DNA of 64,000 bases, taken from Chloroflexota bacterium. GTDB taxonomy: Bacteria; Chloroflexota; Anaerolineae; Anaerolineales; Anaerolineaceae. The position numbers and the translations under genes are program-made. A model generated the notes under the pieces. It worked only from the letters and a program-made list of their open reading frames with translations. It had not been told where the DNA came from and searched no databases. The stretch is from contig JAKPNN010000022.1 in the NCBI GenBank assembly GCA_029548365.1, positions 30,911-94,910 on the forward strand, read 5' to 3'. Positions 27,253 to 35,879 of this stretch are shown piece after piece. The first letter of the stretch is position 1; each line of letters begins with the position of its first letter.

Positions 27253-27270
27253 AATGTAATTGGAGTTCCT

Positions 27271-28428
27271 ATGCCCAATCTGATCGACACCTTCAAGGAT
27301 TTATTTACTAAAAAAAAGCCTCTGCCTGCTGGCATGTACTCATACCAGACGCCGCCCGAGGAGGAACGACAATATCGTCTTCACCTGCGGGTTGAGCATG
27401 ACGGCACCGGCCTGCTGATCATCAATGCGGCAACCGTGCTTCATCTGAATCAGACTGCGTTGGAGTACGCCTACCACTTTATCGAGGGTATAGATCCCGA
27501 AACTGTGGTCAATGTGGTTTCAAAAAGGTATAAGATCGACCGGGAACAAGTGCACCAGGACTATCAATACTTCATCGATCGAATCAATACCCTGATTGAA
27601 ACCCCGGGCCTTGACCCTGTGACCTACCTCGACATTGAACGCCAGGAACCCTATTCGGCAGATATCTCTGCACCTTACCGCCTGGATTGTGCCCTGACCT
27701 ACCAGGTTTCAGATGAAAGCTACAAGGAGGCAGCACCTCTCGACCGGATTGATCGCGAATTGACTGCGGATGAATGGGAAATTATCTTCCAGAAAGCCCT
27801 TGAGCAGGGCATACCTCATCTCCTGTTCACCGGGGGAGAACCAACAATGCGTGAAGACTTGCCCGACCTGATCTTGAAGGCTGAGCAGTTGGGCCTGGTA
27901 ACCGGGTTGTTGACCGATGGGCTGAAATTAGAGGAGGACGCTTATCGTAGCATGCTGCTGATGAATGGGTTGGATCACTTGATGATTGTTTTCAACCCGG
28001 ATAGGCCTGCCGCATGGGAGGTGTTGGAAAAGGTGCTGGCTGATGATATCCACACCACGGTGCACCTCACCCTCAAGGCAGGGGAAGATCTCCACTCCCA
28101 CCTGCAACGCATGGCAGCGATGGGCGTTCATGCCCTGTCACTGACCAGTGCATCGCTTGACCTGGCATCAGAGCTTGAAGACCTGCGCAACCTCGCCGCC
28201 GTGCTTCAACTCGATCTTGTATGGGATATGCCTGTGCCCTATTCTGAAAATAACCCGGTTTCGTTGGAATTGGAACAGTCAGGCGAGTTTGAAGCGCCTG
28301 AAGGCGCTGGTCAAGCATGGCTTTATGTTGAACCCGATGGCGATGTCTTGCCGAGCCAGGGTTTGTATCAACAAGTTCTCGGTAATATTCTTACGGATCC
28401 CTGGGAAAAAATCTGGGAAAACAGGTAA
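27271..28428 (+). CDS. Radical SAM-like pseudoenzyme with PqqD-like domain
   Basis: 385 residues, a paralogue of the preceding enzyme over nearly its full length. PqqD-like region about 20-105 ('VLHLNQTALEYAYHFIEG'). 'APYRLDCALTYQ' and 'LLFTGGEPTM' align with the active paralogue, but the CX3CX2C segment is replaced by cysteine-free 'VSDESYKEAAPLD', and the SPASM region keeps 'YVEPDGDVLPSQGLYQQVLG' but has no cysteine cluster and stops early. It cannot hold the SAM-cleaving cluster. It is intact, with a TTGGAG ribosome site 6 nt before the ATG, so it is probably kept as a partner or substrate carrier rather than decaying. Confidence 0.82.
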   Translation: MPNLIDTFKDLFTKKKPLPAGMYSYQTPPEEERQYRLHLRVEHDGTGLLIINAATVLHLNQTALEYAYHFIEGIDPETVVNVVSKRYKIDREQVHQDYQYFIDRINTLIETPGLDPVTYLDIERQEPYSADISAPYRLDCALTYQVSDESYKEAAPLDRIDRELTADEWEIIFQKALEQGIPHLLFTGGEPTMREDLPDLILKAEQLGLVTGLLTDGLKLEEDAYRSMLLMNGLDHLMIVFNPDRPAAWEVLEKVLADDIHTTVHLTLKAGEDLHSHLQRMAAMGVHALSLTSASLDLASELEDLRNLAAVLQLDLVWDMPVPYSENNPVSLELEQSGEFEAPEGAGQAWLYVEPDGDVLPSQGLYQQVLGNILTDPWEKIWENR

Positions 28429-28429
28429 A

Positions 28430-29197
28430 GTGCAGGATTTTCGCAATCTCGACCGCCAGGAATGGCATCGTCGATACCTGGAGCAGGCTGGATGGACAGC
28501 ACATCTCAGGCAATATATCCTCGAGAAAATCTCACTCCATCCGGATGCCAGTATCCTGGAAGTCGGTTCGGGTACCGGCGCGATGCTGCAGTCTTTGCAT
28601 AATGCTGGTTATCACAATGCCATCGGAATTGACCTTGATTATTCCAGTGTAATTTTTTCTAAAAACCAACAGCAGAACTATTCTCAGGTCATCGGTGATG
28701 GTCACCACTTGCCCTTTGTTTCAGATAAGTTCGCGATGTCCCTGTGCCATTTCCTGTTAATGTGGACTGCTCATCCTGAACAGGTACTAAACGAAATGAA
28801 GCGGGTAACACGCCCTGGCGGCTGGGTATTGGCTCTGGCTGAACCGGATTACCAGGCGCGTATCGACTTCCCGCCGCCGCTGGATTTGCTCGGGGCTTTT
28901 CAAACCGAATCCCTGCAAGCCCATGGCATTGACACATGCATCGGCAGGAAGCTACGCTCTCTTTTTATCCAAACGGGGCTGATTGAAATTGAGACCGGCA
29001 TCCTGGGGGCTGAGTGGCATCATACAGCGCAAGTAGCAATCGATCCAACCGAATGGACCATGCTACGCGCCGACCTTGAAGGTCACCTCAGCCCAAATGA
29101 GCTATCTGATTTTCTACAACAAGATGAACAAGCATGGAAAATGGGGACACGGGTGCTGTTCATTCCGACCTTCTATGCATTTGGGCAGGTGCCCTGA
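28430..29197 (+). CDS. Class I SAM-dependent methyltransferase
   Basis: 255 residues. Start chosen at GTG 28430, one base after the upstream stop, because the conserved part begins just after it; the open frame continues upstream over the preceding gene and is a shadow there. The SAM-binding motif 'ILEVGSGTGAML', acidic 'IGIDLDYSS', 'GDGHHLPF' and 'RVTRPGGWVLAL' are those of the Methyltransf_11 group. Substrate unknown; position at the end of the Cys-Ala-tail operon makes the tail protein or its modification a candidate. Confidence 0.85.
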   Translation: MQDFRNLDRQEWHRRYLEQAGWTAHLRQYILEKISLHPDASILEVGSGTGAMLQSLHNAGYHNAIGIDLDYSSVIFSKNQQQNYSQVIGDGHHLPFVSDKFAMSLCHFLLMWTAHPEQVLNEMKRVTRPGGWVLALAEPDYQARIDFPPPLDLLGAFQTESLQAHGIDTCIGRKLRSLFIQTGLIEIETGILGAEWHHTAQVAIDPTEWTMLRADLEGHLSPNELSDFLQQDEQAWKMGTRVLFIPTFYAFGQVP

Positions 29198-29266
29198 AAA
29201 AGAATTGTTGAGGGCGTTAATATTGTAATTCTTGCAACAAATGAATCTTGATTAACCAATTTAAGC

Positions 29267-29295
29267 TTGCCAAACGGGAAAAAGGCGGTTATAAT
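29267..29295 (+). promoter_or_regulatory. Promoter of tRNA-Pro
   Basis: TTGCCA and TATAAT separated by exactly 17 bp; the -10 box ends 13 nt before the tRNA. Confidence 0.8.
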
Positions 29296-29307
29296 TTGAT
29301 CTTAGTT

Positions 29308-29383
<76 letters not shown>

Positions 29384-29385
29384 AG

Positions 29386-29414
29386 AAAAATCGCCATCCA
29401 GGTGGCGATTTTTT
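29386..29414 (+). terminator. Terminator of tRNA-Pro
   Basis: AAAAATCGCCA-TCCAGG-TGGCGATTTTT: an 11-bp perfect stem with its own T run, starting 4 nt after the tRNA. Confidence 0.88.
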
Positions 29415-29433
29415 CTTTAGCAAAGCATTCATC

Positions 29434-29649
29434 TCAGAACCGATTAAGCTCTACCGACGAATGGTTCAACCTGACCAGTGCGTTCCCAACATACAGAGTG
29501 ATCGACTTTCCTGCCGACCAATCCTTCGCATTTTGCGTGAAGCTGTCGGCGGTCATCAGATAAGCCCCCTGTGCTTCTTCGTGGAGTTTTGTCGCCTCAC
29601 GCAAAATTCGCTGATTAAATGGACGGTCTTTTTTTAGCAATCTTCTCAA
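29434..29649 (-). pseudogene. Fragment of an Mrr-like restriction endonuclease domain
   Basis: 71 residues. 'GAYLMTADSFTQNAKDW' followed by 'AGKSITLYVGNALVRL' matches the C-terminal part of Mrr-cat restriction-like domains ('F-x-x-x-A...LIDG-x-x-L-x-x-L'). The upstream part of the domain with its catalytic Asp and Glu-x-Lys is absent; further upstream the minus strand shows a hydrophobic stretch that changes frame around 29650-29700. Probably a decayed remnant. The rest of 29650-29957 holds nothing I can recognise. Confidence 0.5.
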
Positions 29650-29957
29650 TCCGAGCAGTAAATTTAATGGCCAGAATGGGTATAAAAAATGGCGGCAAGT
29701 GCATCCAAAAAAGGTTCCTCCTGATGACTACACAAATCCATTAAAAAAGACCTGTGTGAGGAGGCTTTCCCACTCCACCATCCCAAATAATTGATGCGGT
29801 GCAGCAAGCGATGGGCCCTTCAATTGCTATGCTAATGGTGACAAGACCATCCTTCCATGCTAAAATAAATACAGCTTAATTGAAAAGAAGCAGTTGCCCG
29901 TTAATTTTCGTCTCAATGTAGAATAATCTTCTCGTAATAAAGGAATGGACGGTAGCC

Positions 29958-30848
29958 ATGAAAAAATTGATCATCAGCATAATCCTCATCCTGGCTTTTG
30001 CACTTTCGGGATGCCATTTTCCAGGTTTTCAAAGTGATACCGCAGTGGATCCGGAAGATGCCATGGCCACGGAAATCTCAAAGATTTTAACGGGGACTCC
30101 GATCCAAATTGAACCTTCAGCTACGACTATCATAGACGTTACTTCGCCTACAGAAGAAATCGTGAAAACCGAGGTGTTTGAGCCTGCTGAGCCGGTTGAA
30201 CCCGAAGAGCCTCAACTAACACCCGCACCGACCCATACGCCGCTACCTTCGCCAACAGCCACCCTGGCTAGTACTGACCCCGCCCTGAACCTGGGAGACC
30301 CGGACTGGGTTGACACCATGAACAATGGCGACGGCTGGCCAACAGGTCTGGACAAATATACCGCCATCAAATTTGAGAACGGTTTCCTGAAATTGACCTC
30401 CAGCACAGGAGTCGATGGCTGGCGGGTGACCTGGCCAACTATCGCCAACTTTTACCTGGAAATGACCCTGCAAACGCCTGAATGCGAGGGCAGCGACCAG
30501 TTTGGTCTCATGTTCAGGGTCCCAGCAGATTCACAGGCAGGAAAAGGCTATTTATTCGGAATCAGCTGTGACGGTCGTTATAGCCTGCGCCGCTGGGATG
30601 GCTCTGTGATGCATTCATTGATCGGATTAACCGCAAACGATGCAGTCAAAAAAGGCCCTGATGCGGTCAATAAATTGGGTGTGATGGCACGTGGTGCAAA
30701 TTTGGCATTGTACATCAATGGTCAAAAAGTCAATGAAATCTCTGATTCAACACACCTTCAAGGACGCTTTGGCGTTTTCGTTGGCGGCATGAATGTGAAT
30801 GATCTCACGGTTTGGGTTGATCAAATCCGCTATTGGGATGATCCGTAA
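29958..30848 (+). CDS. Lipoprotein with Thr/Pro linker and lectin-like domain
   Basis: 296 residues. A lipobox 'ALSGC' (Cys19) predicts membrane attachment by lipid. A Glu/Pro/Thr-rich linker (about 45-105, 'TPAPTHTPLPSPTATL') leads to a beta-sandwich-like domain (about 110-296) resembling the concanavalin/LamG fold, with 'DQFGLMFRVP', 'GKGYLFGISCDGRYSLRRWDG' and a closing 'VWVDQIRYW'. A paralogue with the same layout lies at 32682. Ligand unknown; such domains often bind sugars or serve as surface sensors. Confidence 0.8.
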   Translation: MKKLIISIILILAFALSGCHFPGFQSDTAVDPEDAMATEISKILTGTPIQIEPSATTIIDVTSPTEEIVKTEVFEPAEPVEPEEPQLTPAPTHTPLPSPTATLASTDPALNLGDPDWVDTMNNGDGWPTGLDKYTAIKFENGFLKLTSSTGVDGWRVTWPTIANFYLEMTLQTPECEGSDQFGLMFRVPADSQAGKGYLFGISCDGRYSLRRWDGSVMHSLIGLTANDAVKKGPDAVNKLGVMARGANLALYINGQKVNEISDSTHLQGRFGVFVGGMNVNDLTVWVDQIRYWDDP

Positions 30849-30945
30849 ATTGTCATTTTCACCCTTCTCAGCTCTTTGATTGAATGAACAGGCCAGAATT
30901 TGACGATGTTCTAAAAATGTTGCTGAAAAACCAGGGGTATTTTAG

Positions 30946-31260
30946 ATGCCCTTTAAGATGCCCTTCCAGGAAATGACAAACAAGCTCTCAAAGAAAATTT
31001 TGAGGGCTGCCCCCTCAACCCCAACCTGAAAAATATATTGATAGATCTGACAGTTGCCCAGGTTAAAGTAGCTTTTGGATGCAAAGCCAGGTGGTGATTG
31101 TCGGTCCTGCCAAAGTCGGAAAATCTACGGCCTACAATTATATTGTCCACATCAGGAAGGATCAGGAAAAACCCAGAAAAGAGAGCCTCAAGTAGATCAT
31201 ACAGGACACCCATGAGGATTCCGGCAAGGCGGAGCTGGAAGTCATTGACCAGACAACCTG
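30946..31260 (+). pseudogene. Decayed P-loop GTPase-like gene
   Basis: Around 31079 the plus strand encodes 'VVIVGPAKVGKSTAYNYI', a clear P-loop, but a TAG stop follows about 20 codons later and the preceding possible N-terminus ('MPFKMPFQEMTNKLSKKI' at 30946) lies in a different stretch ending in a stop. After the TAG the same frame continues for some 20 codons ('DSGKAELEVIDQTT'). It looks like a small GTPase gene broken by stops. The remainder of the 30849-31321 gap holds nothing else I can support. Confidence 0.45.
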
Positions 31261-31321
31261 AAAATTACAAAAAAAGCCTCCTTTAATAGCAGCTTTTGCT
31301 TGATAATAAAAATCTCCAGTT

Positions 31322-32500
31322 TTAGATTAAACCCAAGTCTTTTCCAACCCTGGAAAAGATTTCAATCACGCGCTCAAGTTGTTCATCCGTGTGGGTTGCC
31401 ATGTAACTTGTCCGCAATAACTGCCGACCGGGTGCCACCGCTGGTGAAATGACCGGGTTCACAAATACACCGTTTTCAAATAATAGTTTCCAGGCAATAA
31501 AGGTCAGATCATCATCTCCGATAACAATCGGGATCACGGGAGTAACGGAATCGCCTGTATCAAAACCCAGGCGTTGGAATTCTGCTCGCATCATATCCGC
31601 AATCTGGTTTACCCGTACGACCCGCTCGGGCTCCTCGCGCATCACCTCAAGTGCTGCCAGTGCCGCGGCTGCATTAGAGGGTGGAATGCTGGCGCTAAAG
31701 ATTAAACTGCGTGCTTTGTGCTTAATATAATCCACCACATCAGCATCACCGGCGATAAATCCACCCAAAGAGGCAAAGGATTTGCTGAAAGTTGACATAA
31801 TTAAATCCACATCGTCGGTCAAGCCAAAATGCGCTGCCGTCCCTCGTCCGCCGCCTAAAACACCGATTGCATGAGCATCATCGACCATCAGACGCACACC
31901 ATATGCTTTGCACAAGGGCACGATTTCCGGCAATGGCGCGATATCGCCTTCCATGCTGAACAATCCATCGACTACCAATAATTTCCCCTGATCCTCCGGT
32001 AAGTTCTCCAGCACTCGCTGAAGCTGAGCCATATCGTTATGCCAGTAGCGTTCAATTTTTGCTCTGCTTAAAAAAGCCCCATCCACAATACTGGCATGGT
32101 CTTCTTTGTCCAGAATCACAATCTCACCCCGTCCTGCCAGGGCACTGATCGTACCTAAATTAACCTGCATCCCCGTTGAGAACACAAGTGAATCGTCCTT
32201 GCCGACCCATTCTGCAATTTCAGCTTCCAGGCGTTCGTGTAAAGCCATATTGCCATTCAAAAACCGGGAACCAGTGCAGCTGGTACCGTAACGGGCAATA
32301 GCATCAATCGCAGCTTGTTTGACTTTTGGATGCGTCGTAAGGCCCAGGTAGTTGTTCGAGCCGCACATAATCACATTGCGACCCTGAAATGTGACTTCTG
32401 TGCCCTCATTTTCATCCAAAGGAATAAAATATGGGTAAATACCTGCTTCCTTTGCATCCTTAACTTCAGTATACCGGTAACATTTTTCAAAAATATCCAT
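31322..32500 (-). CDS. Alpha-oxoamine synthase, serine palmitoyltransferase-like
   Basis: 392 residues from ATG 32500, which has AAGGAAA about 6 nt upstream; the frame is open to 32638, but the extra 46 residues have no family counterpart. PLP fold type I with 'GSNNYLGLTTHPKV', 'GTSCTGSRFLNGN', 'VDDAHAIGVLG' and the PLP lysine in 'TFSKSFASLGGFI'. The family also includes glycine C-acetyltransferase and 8-amino-7-oxononanoate synthase. The wording of the motifs, including 'FSMEGDIAPLPEIV' and 'SLIFSASIPPS', is closest to the serine palmitoyltransferases I know from Bacteroides-type bacteria, which begin sphingolipid synthesis. The exact reaction is not proven by sequence. Confidence 0.78.
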   Translation of the reverse strand: MDIFEKCYRYTEVKDAKEAGIYPYFIPLDENEGTEVTFQGRNVIMCGSNNYLGLTTHPKVKQAAIDAIARYGTSCTGSRFLNGNMALHERLEAEIAEWVGKDDSLVFSTGMQVNLGTISALAGRGEIVILDKEDHASIVDGAFLSRAKIERYWHNDMAQLQRVLENLPEDQGKLLVVDGLFSMEGDIAPLPEIVPLCKAYGVRLMVDDAHAIGVLGGGRGTAAHFGLTDDVDLIMSTFSKSFASLGGFIAGDADVVDYIKHKARSLIFSASIPPSNAAAALAALEVMREEPERVVRVNQIADMMRAEFQRLGFDTGDSVTPVIPIVIGDDDLTFIAWKLLFENGVFVNPVISPAVAPGRQLLRTSYMATHTDEQLERVIEIFSRVGKDLGLI

Positions 32501-32681
32501 AAAGATTTCCTTGATCAAGAATACGCCTGCACAGTGTTTTTTTTCTGTTTCGGCGCGAAGGCGTGGCTGTAAATATTGCTCCACACCTTGATTAACCAGC
32601 TCTCTCAATTCAAGTTGCGTTTGGAGATTGAACACCATATAATATCTCTATTGTTCATCTTGCCAATATTCGGAGAAAGCC

Positions 32682-33545
32682 ATGAGAAAAATTGTCTTCA
32701 TCTCTCTATTTATTATTACTGCTTTTGTCATCACGAGTTGCAGCCCTGAACCAAAGCAGGAGCAGCTTACTGATGACTTGGTTGCCACTCAGGTCAGTCT
32801 TATCCTTACAGAAACCGCCATCCAAGCCGCACTCCAACAAATGCCTACCCACACAGAAACCCTCGAGCCTTCTTCGACGCCTGAAGAAGAGCCAACAGTT
32901 GCCCCCACAGAAACCCCGACGGACATCCCAACGGAAACACCCACCAGTACACCTGCAGCCAATGACCCGGCACAGGTGTTGGGTCAGCCAGCCTGGACTT
33001 ACGATTTCACCGGCGATACAAGTCCCTGGGATTATGTAGATACAGACCAGGCAAGCTTTAAAACTGGCGGTGGTTTCCTCAACCTGACAGCAAAAGCCAA
33101 TGCCAACTGGCACAGCTGGTATCTATCTGCTCCAACACTGAAAAATGCCTATGTGGAGACAACCATTCAAATGTCTGCCTGTTCTGGTGCGGATCGGTTT
33201 GGACTGGCAGTTCGCGGCAGTTCAGATGGTCAGCAATTTTACTTCCTGGCAATAACCTGTGATGGACGCTGGGGGTTGTACCGCATGTCAGAAAATGTCA
33301 CCATTAATACGGTCAGCGGCTACCAGGAAGCAAAAGAACTCACCGCTGGTCTTGCCGACCCACACCGGGTTGGAATTTGGATGAGAGACAATAGTTTCCG
33401 CATTTTTGTCGACGGGGTCGAGGTGGGTTCTGCCACGGATTCAACTCTGACAAATGCAGGGTACACCGGTTTTCTGATCGCCTTTGCCAATACACCCGGT
33501 TTCACCGTAAAGGTTGATCAGTTAAAATATTGGAGTGTGCCCTGA
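32682..33545 (+). CDS. Lipoprotein with Thr/Pro linker and lectin-like domain (paralogue)
   Basis: 287 residues. Lipobox 'VITSC' (Cys20), then 'LVATQVSLILTETAI' echoing 'MATEISKILTGTPI' in the protein at 29958, a linker of Thr-Pro-Glu repeats ('PTETPTDIPTETPTSTP') and a beta-sandwich domain with 'DRFGLAVRGS', 'FYFLAITCDGRWGLYRMS' and a closing 'KVDQLKYW'. Domain order, Cys positions and ends match its paralogue, so they arose by duplication, with the oxoamine synthase gene now between them. GGAG lies 7 nt before the ATG. Confidence 0.8.
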   Translation: MRKIVFISLFIITAFVITSCSPEPKQEQLTDDLVATQVSLILTETAIQAALQQMPTHTETLEPSSTPEEEPTVAPTETPTDIPTETPTSTPAANDPAQVLGQPAWTYDFTGDTSPWDYVDTDQASFKTGGGFLNLTAKANANWHSWYLSAPTLKNAYVETTIQMSACSGADRFGLAVRGSSDGQQFYFLAITCDGRWGLYRMSENVTINTVSGYQEAKELTAGLADPHRVGIWMRDNSFRIFVDGVEVGSATDSTLTNAGYTGFLIAFANTPGFTVKVDQLKYWSVP

Positions 33546-33777
33546 ACGTCACAATCATTGTTTCACGCTATCAACAGAAAGTTGTCTTTCGTGGGCTCCC
33601 TTTTTAACCCGCCGCCCCCATCCCAAACTTAAAAAGCGCTCCCAGAGGGAGGTTTGGATGGATCTTAGCTGCAGTTTTCATTACCTTCTGGAAATACTTT
33701 TTTGCGCGCCCTTGATCCTAACAATGATTTCGTCTATGATTTGATATGAAAATTTCACTATTGAGAGGGTTGCTCCA

Positions 33778-34899
33778 ATGAAGATCATCGAAATGCCACC
33801 CAGACATCGCCGATTTGAAAAAGCATTCATCGATTTCCCTTATCAGCTTTACCAGAATAACACCCAATGGGTACCGCCGCTCAGAATGGAGATACGCCAG
33901 ATCTTTAAACCTGGCTACGCGTTTTATCAATATGGCCAGGCAGCCTTCTTCCTGGCGATGACGGATACGGGTGAAGTCCTCGGTCGGTTAGCCGTGGCCA
34001 ATAATCATCGCTATAATGATTTTCATCAGACAAAAACCGCTTTCTTTTACTATTTTGAATGCATCGATGACTTAAATATCGCCCAGGCGCTCTTTTCGCG
34101 AGGATTTGAATGGAGCGATAGTCAGGGCTTAAACCATGTTTTTGGGCCAAAGGGTTTCACCGTTTTAGATGGTTTTGGCATGTTGGTCAAGGGTTTTGAG
34201 CATCGGGCAGCCTTTGGACAGGCCTATAACCCGAATTATTACCCGGAACTGATCGAAGCTCTGGGTTTTACCAAGGTGAAGGATGTGTTCACGGGGTGGA
34301 TCGATCGTGAAGCCCGTATCTCTGAAAAGGTTTTTTTAGCTGCCGAAATCGTCGAAAATCGCATGGGATTCAAGGCGCCAATGATCAAAACAAAACGCCA
34401 GCTGCGCAGAGTCATTGACGACTTTAAGCAAATGTATAATGAATCCTTAGCCGTCCCAGCAGGAAACCCGCCCATCACTGATGCAGATATGGACAACCTG
34501 GTCAGGCAGTTGCTGTGGATCGCGGACCCGAGGCTGGTTAAATTGATTTATAAGGACGACCAGCCCATCGGCTGGATCCTGGCTTACCCCGATGTGGGCG
34601 CCGCTTTTCAGCGCATCAAAGGACGTTTTTTCCCCTTCGGATGGCTGGAAATTCTACGTGAAAGTAAAAAAACCGATTGGATTGATTTTAACGGCATTGG
34701 CGTGATTGAAAAATACCAGCGTCTGGGTGCAACAGCCATTCTGTACAACGAAATGTTTAAAACCGTGATGGAATTTGATCAATATCATTACGCAGAACTT
34801 TTACAAATGCGCGAAGAAAACACCAAGATCCTGAATGAATCTGAGAATATGGACATCAATTTCCATAAAACCCATCGCCTGTATGAAAAATACCTGTAA
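33778..34899 (+). CDS. GNAT-fold acyltransferase-like protein
   Basis: 373 residues. The N-terminus 'FPYQLYQNNTQWVPPLRMEI' and 'AAFFLAMTDTGEVLGRLAVANNHRYNDFH', followed by 'FFYYFECIDD' and 'YNPNYYPELIEALGF', define a family of two-domain GNAT proteins. The second half has 'FNGIGVIEKYQRLGATAILYN', a GNAT acyl-CoA-binding-type segment. Some GNAT-fold proteins of this size act as bacterial ceramide synthases; neighbouring a serine-palmitoyltransferase-like gene makes that worth testing, but the identity is inference. Transcribed away from the oxoamine synthase. Confidence 0.7.
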   Translation: MKIIEMPPRHRRFEKAFIDFPYQLYQNNTQWVPPLRMEIRQIFKPGYAFYQYGQAAFFLAMTDTGEVLGRLAVANNHRYNDFHQTKTAFFYYFECIDDLNIAQALFSRGFEWSDSQGLNHVFGPKGFTVLDGFGMLVKGFEHRAAFGQAYNPNYYPELIEALGFTKVKDVFTGWIDREARISEKVFLAAEIVENRMGFKAPMIKTKRQLRRVIDDFKQMYNESLAVPAGNPPITDADMDNLVRQLLWIADPRLVKLIYKDDQPIGWILAYPDVGAAFQRIKGRFFPFGWLEILRESKKTDWIDFNGIGVIEKYQRLGATAILYNEMFKTVMEFDQYHYAELLQMREENTKILNESENMDINFHKTHRLYEKYL

Positions 34900-35130
34900 T
34901 TAAGGAATAACAGCGTCCAACATAACGGGGCTCCATTGACCGGTAATGATTCACGAAAAACTCCCCTCTGTTCTTCTTCTTTCGCTGGATTCCCTGGTCG
35001 CAGCGGGTCGCTACTTTCCATTCACAATGGGCTTGATACCTGGTTCCAAGCTGCAAATTCCCGTTTCCACATCAACAGCTCATCAATATCTCATTTAACC
35101 CTTGTATTATTTCCACAACTCATGTATCAT

Positions 35131-35147
35131 ACTGGTATGACCACTTA
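35131..35147. promoter_or_regulatory. FadR-like operator over the fadR start codon
   Basis: TACTGGTATGACCACTT holds the inverted repeat TGGT-ATG-ACCA, whose half-sites are identical to those in the E. coli fadBA FadR site (TGGT-ACG-ACCA, from memory). The central ATG is the likely fadR start codon, so binding would block its own expression. Confidence 0.6.
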
Positions 35148-35862
35148 CCAGTTAAATGAAGTATCTCCATCCAGATGGCAGCACATCAGCAAACCTGCTC
35201 AAATCGCAGAGCGTCGCCTGATCTCTGCCATCCTCGATGGGACTTTCGCAATCAATACCCACTTGCCTGGTGAACGTGAATTAGCCGAATTCCTCGGAGT
35301 CACCCGCCCCACCCTTAGAGAGACCCTCGGACGGCTGGAACGCGACGGCTGGGTTGAAATTAACCAGGGAAAGGCGACCCGGATTTGCGATTATTGGAAG
35401 GAAGGCAACCTGGGCGTGTTAAACACCCTTTCCCGTTTCCCGGAACACATGCCCGATAACTTCATTGAAAATTTGCTGATCGCCCGCCTGGCAATGGCTC
35501 CGACCTATACAGCCATGGCTGTTGAAAATGCACCCGTTGAGGTCGGTTCTTTTTTGGCGGGTCACCACAACCTGGGCGAAGATCCGGGTAACTTTGCCCG
35601 TTTCGATTGGGAGGTTCATCACACACTCACCCTGCTAAGCAATAATCCAGTTTTTGTGATGATTTTAAACGGATTTAAAGACCTTTACTTGCGCCTGGCA
35701 CCTTACTACTTTAAAATTACATCAGCCCGCCAGCATTCGATGCATTTTTATCGAGACCTTGCCCATGCTGCTGAAAAAGGCGACCCTAACCAGGCGAGAA
35801 TACTCTCGGATATGGTCATGCGTGAAAGCATGATATTTTGGCAACAAGTAAAATTCAGCTGA
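35137..35862 (+). CDS. fadR: FadR-type fatty-acid-responsive GntR regulator
   Basis: 241 residues from ATG 35137; an in-frame ATG at 35122 would add five residues, and the frame further upstream is not conserved. Winged helix with 'LPGERELAEFLGVTRPTLRETLGRLERDGWVEI', almost word for word the E. coli FadR DNA-reading region. The C-terminal acyl-CoA-binding domain is also of FadR type ('FIENLLIARL', 'ARFDWEVHHTL', 'NPVFVMILNGFKDLY', 'FYRDLAHAAEKGD'). FadR switches fatty acid breakdown and synthesis in response to long-chain acyl-CoA. It heads a run of lipid and glycerol-phosphate genes starting 17 nt downstream, its probable targets. Confidence 0.88.
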   Translation: MTTYQLNEVSPSRWQHISKPAQIAERRLISAILDGTFAINTHLPGERELAEFLGVTRPTLRETLGRLERDGWVEINQGKATRICDYWKEGNLGVLNTLSRFPEHMPDNFIENLLIARLAMAPTYTAMAVENAPVEVGSFLAGHHNLGEDPGNFARFDWEVHHTLTLLSNNPVFVMILNGFKDLYLRLAPYYFKITSARQHSMHFYRDLAHAAEKGDPNQARILSDMVMRESMIFWQQVKFS

Positions 35863-35879
35863 TTTGAACGGAGGAAACC

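Noticed and set aside
28148..28429. Upstream extension of the methyltransferase frame
   Set aside because: It overlaps the radical SAM-like gene in another frame and has no methyltransferase-family content; GTG 28430 fits better.
32501..32638. 46-residue N-terminal extension of the oxoamine synthase
   Set aside because: No family counterpart, while a good ribosome site precedes ATG 32500.
33546..33777. Open frame at 33535-33744
   Set aside because: It overlaps the lipoprotein end, has no ribosome site and its composition is unlike neighbouring proteins.
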